A stretch of 64,000 nucleotides of DNA, from positions 18,027 to 82,026 of the forward strand of contig JAPPLF010000006.1 of the NCBI GenBank assembly GCA_028874215.1, in the 5' to 3' direction. Position 1 is the first letter of the stretch, and every line of letters begins with the position of its first letter. The DNA comes from Acidobacteriota bacterium (GTDB lineage: Bacteria > Acidobacteriota > UBA6911 > RPQK01 > JAJDTT01). A program made the translations under genes and the position numbers. Below the pieces are notes generated by a model. The model worked only from the letters and a program-made list of their open reading frames with translations, was not told the origin of the DNA and made no database searches. Shown piece after piece: positions 62,083-64,000 of this stretch.

Positions 62083-63084
62083 ATGAGCAGTGATTCGCAT
62101 TCATCAGGGTCCCCCGCCTACGAGGGGGGCCTCACGGACATCGAAGGAATTCGTGTCGGGCACGCCGTAGACCCGCGGCGGCCCACGGGAGTCACGGTCG
62201 TCCTCCCGGAACGGGAAGTGATGGCCGGAGTGGACATTCGCGGCTCCGCTCCCGGCACTCGCGAAACGGCCCTGCTGGATCCGGTGCGCTCCGTGAAGCG
62301 CATCCACGCCCTGGTGCTCTCCGGCGGCAGCGCCTTCGGTCTGGACGCGGCCTCCGGAGTGGTCCGGTACCTGGAGCAACGGGGGGTGGGGTACGAAACG
62401 CCGGTGGCCAGGGTCCCCATCGTGCCGTCGGCCATCCTCTTCGACCTGGCGCTGGGAGACGCATCCGTCCGCCCGGGTCCCGAATTGGGACGCCAAGCCT
62501 GCCGGAACGCCGCGGCCGGACCGGTCCCCGAGGGCAACGCCGGCGCGGGAGCCGGGGCTACCGTAGGCAAAATACTGGGTCACGAACGCGCCATGAAAGG
62601 CGGCCTGGGTTCGGCGGCCATCCGGACCGGACCCCTCGTGGTGGCGGCCCTGGTGGCGGTCAACTCGGTGGGTGACGTCCTCGATCCGGAGACCGGCAGA
62701 ATCCTTGCCGGTGCCCGCGGCGCCGGCGGGAGAGGATTCGCCGACACCATGGCGGTCCTGAAGGAACGGGGACTTCCAAAGCGCCGCTCCGGCGAGGGCG
62801 AGAACACGACCTTGGGCGTGGTCGCCACCAACGCCGAGTTCGACAAGGCGTCGCTGACCAAGATTGCCCAGATGGCCCACGACGGACTGGCCCGGACCGT
62901 CCGGCCGGTGCACATGCCGTCGGACGGTGATACCGTCTTCGCCCTCTCAACCGAATCGGTGCGAGGGCAGGAACTGGGTCTGGTGGGGGCACTGGCCGCC
63001 CAGGTCACCGCCAGGGCCGTGGTCCGCGCCGTCCTCCACGCGGAGCCGCTTCCCGGGTACCCTTGCGCGTCGGACTACCTGTAG
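62083..63084 (+). CDS. P1 family peptidase (DmpA/BapA-like, S58)
   Basis: A 333-residue protein of the N-terminal-nucleophile aminopeptidase family. It has VLSGGSAFGLDAASGV, GNAGAGAGATVGK and GEGENTTLGVVATN, where self-cleavage would expose a nucleophile, probably Thr242 or Thr243 rather than the Ser of DmpA. There is no signal peptide. The start is 23 bases after rnpB, and the gene may be transcribed through from it. The substrate could be D- or beta-amino-acid peptides, by family analogy only. Confidence 0.87.
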   Translation: MSSDSHSSGSPAYEGGLTDIEGIRVGHAVDPRRPTGVTVVLPEREVMAGVDIRGSAPGTRETALLDPVRSVKRIHALVLSGGSAFGLDAASGVVRYLEQRGVGYETPVARVPIVPSAILFDLALGDASVRPGPELGRQACRNAAAGPVPEGNAGAGAGATVGKILGHERAMKGGLGSAAIRTGPLVVAALVAVNSVGDVLDPETGRILAGARGAGGRGFADTMAVLKERGLPKRRSGEGENTTLGVVATNAEFDKASLTKIAQMAHDGLARTVRPVHMPSDGDTVFALSTESVRGQELGLVGALAAQVTARAVVRAVLHAEPLPGYPCASDYL

Positions 63085-63100
63085 GGATTCCCCTTTCTGG

Positions 63101-63106
63101 TAAGAT
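63101..63106 (+). promoter_or_regulatory. -10-like element for tRNA-Ala
   Basis: TAAGAT lies 16 bases before the tRNA 5' end and just after the peptidase stop. No convincing -35 is seen. Confidence 0.35.
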
Positions 63107-63122
63107 AGCCCCCCTCTCAGGT

Positions 63123-63199
63123 GGGGACGTAGCTCAGCTCGGAAGAGCGCCTGAATCGCACTCAGGAGGTCGTGGGTTCGAATCCCATCGTCTCCACCA
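63123..63199 (+). tRNA. tRNA-Ala (anticodon CGC)
   Basis: The acceptor GGGGACG pairs with CGTCTCC, with one G-U pair. The D arm AGCTCAGCTCGGAAGAGC is normal. The anticodon stem CCTGA/TCAGG holds ATCGCAC, giving anticodon CGC (reads GCG). The terminal ACCA is encoded. Confidence 0.95.
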
Positions 63200-63245
63200 T
63201 TATTTTCAATCAGCATGGGATCGCCGGAGTCCGGAGGTCGAGGCG

Positions 63246-63539
63246 ATGAGCTTCAGGAATGGGATGAGACCGGTGCACCCGGGAGAGATCTTACGGGATG
63301 AACTGGATGCGCTTGGGATGTCGGCCAATGCGCTGTCGAAGGCATTGGATGTGCCCGTGAATCGAATTACGGCGATCCTGAATAGGCAGCGGGGTGTAAC
63401 GGCCAATACGGCATTGCGTTTGGCGCGTTATTTCGGGACAATCCCGCAGGTGTGGCTGAACCTGCAAAAGACCTGGGAGCTGCGGCGGGAAGAAATCGAG
63501 TCTGGCCGCCGGATTGCCGAGCGTGTCCAGCCCCGGTAA
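63246..63539 (+). CDS. higA: HigA-type antitoxin, Xre-family HTH (orphan)
   Basis: A 97-residue protein. MRPVHPGEILRDELDALGMS, the HTH ANALSKALDVPVNRITAILN and ALRLARYFGTIPQVWLNLQ match the HigA/VapI antitoxin family. GGAGG lies eight bases before the ATG. The HigB toxin gene normally precedes higA, but the 46 bases upstream end at tRNA-Ala and the next gene is on the other strand, so it appears to be alone. It may regulate genes elsewhere or neutralise an unlinked toxin. Confidence 0.85.
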   Translation: MSFRNGMRPVHPGEILRDELDALGMSANALSKALDVPVNRITAILNRQRGVTANTALRLARYFGTIPQVWLNLQKTWELRREEIESGRRIAERVQPR

Positions 63540-63559
63540 TCGGTGGTTCCCCTCGAAGA

Positions 63560-63931
63560 TCATCTGCCTCGCGAATTCGACCTCTTGTACAGCGCCTCAG
63601 ATTGACGCTTCAATCCCTCGCCAACATCGGTGAAACCGACGCGCATATAACCGCCAGCACAAAGCAACACCAGCGGCGCAAGCAGACCGGTCAACCGGTC
63701 CGTGTTGTGGTAGCGGCAGCTCGTCTCGCTCACGGGTTCCAGATGCTGCTCCCGCACTGCAGCCAGGAGCCAGCGCGCTCCGAATATCTTGCCCCAAGCA
63801 ATGAGCCGGGGTGCTTCGAACGCGGAGACGGTCTCGGTGATTCGCACCTTCGCCGGCCCCATCCTGACCAGCAGATGGGCTGGCGAACCGATCTCGAAAT
63901 CCGTCCGTACGTGCGGTGTGAACGGAGTCCA
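63560..63931 (-). pseudogene. 5'-truncated SRPBCC (polyketide cyclase-like) protein
   Basis: The frame reads WTPFTPHVRTDFEIGSP, then VRITETVSAFEAPRLIAWG and a C-terminal helix VGEGLKRQSEALYKR. These are strands 3-7 and the last helix of an SRPBCC/START-like fold. An in-frame TAG at 63932-63934 directly precedes the tryptophan, and the sequence beyond does not resemble the missing first strand and helices. An ATG at 63862 could start a 100-residue fragment that lacks about a third of the fold. I read it as a decayed gene. The 66 bp to the right edge are open in the same frame and may be the end of another gene. Confidence 0.5.
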
Positions 63932-64000
63932 CTATTTCCTCTTGCCCGGCACCGCGTCGCGTTGCGGTTCGCCGGTCGGCTGCCTGACGTGATCCTGGTT

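Overview
This is a GC-rich diderm bacterial chromosome segment. Acidobacteriota is the best guess. The left edge carries the C-terminus of a VWFA-related domain typical of that phylum. There are two tandem DUF1549/DUF1553 + DUF1501 pairs, of the kind common in Acidobacteriota, Planctomycetota and Verrucomicrobiota. Genes for Kdo, heptose and lipid A synthesis show a Gram-negative envelope with LPS. This assignment rests on gene content read from the translations; no database search was made.

Left part (1-14.9 kb). A tight plus-strand Kdo cluster, kdsB-pyrG-kdsA-kdsD, puts CTP synthase beside the enzyme that consumes CTP to activate Kdo. It runs into a minus-strand MacAB/TolC-like export locus. 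That locus encodes an adaptor made of two fused adaptor modules, a secreted PHP-like metallohydrolase, an ordinary adaptor, an FtsX/MacB-type permease and its ATPase. A TolC-like outer membrane channel diverges from it across a control region with two inverted repeats.

Middle (14.9-35.4 kb). A small accessory patch holds a decayed helix-turn-helix gene and an Abi/HEPN-like gene next to tRNA-Gly(CCC). An exported Gfo/Idh/MocA oxidoreductase follows. Next come a diheme cytochrome c with a lipoprotein PQQ dehydrogenase, then two DUF1501 and two DUF1549/DUF1553 cytochrome genes on the minus strand. A second Gfo/Idh/MocA gene and exonuclease III follow. Exonuclease III runs into an array of five 86-bp units, each made of two inverted REP-like palindromes. 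A phosphotriesterase-family protein, a PLP aminotransferase and an S9 peptidase lie at the distal end of the ribosomal cluster, on the same strand.

Right part (35.4-64 kb). A fused str-S10-spc-alpha cluster of 34 genes, rpsL to rplQ, runs on the minus strand. It appears to start from two tandem sigma-70-like promoters followed by an intrinsic terminator in the leader. rpmJ (37 codons) is present but infA is missing from its usual place. Divergent from it lies waaA-lpxK-waaF-heptosyltransferase-ICMT-DUF3108, then the RNase P RNA gene, a P1-family (DmpA-like) peptidase, tRNA-Ala(CGC), an orphan HigA-type antitoxin gene and a 5'-truncated SRPBCC remnant at the right edge.

The best candidates for something undescribed are the export locus with the tandem-fused adaptor and embedded metallohydrolase, the REP-pair array that has taken over the 3' end of xth, and the predicted leader attenuator of the ribosomal cluster. 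No CRISPR array, insertion sequence or prophage was seen.
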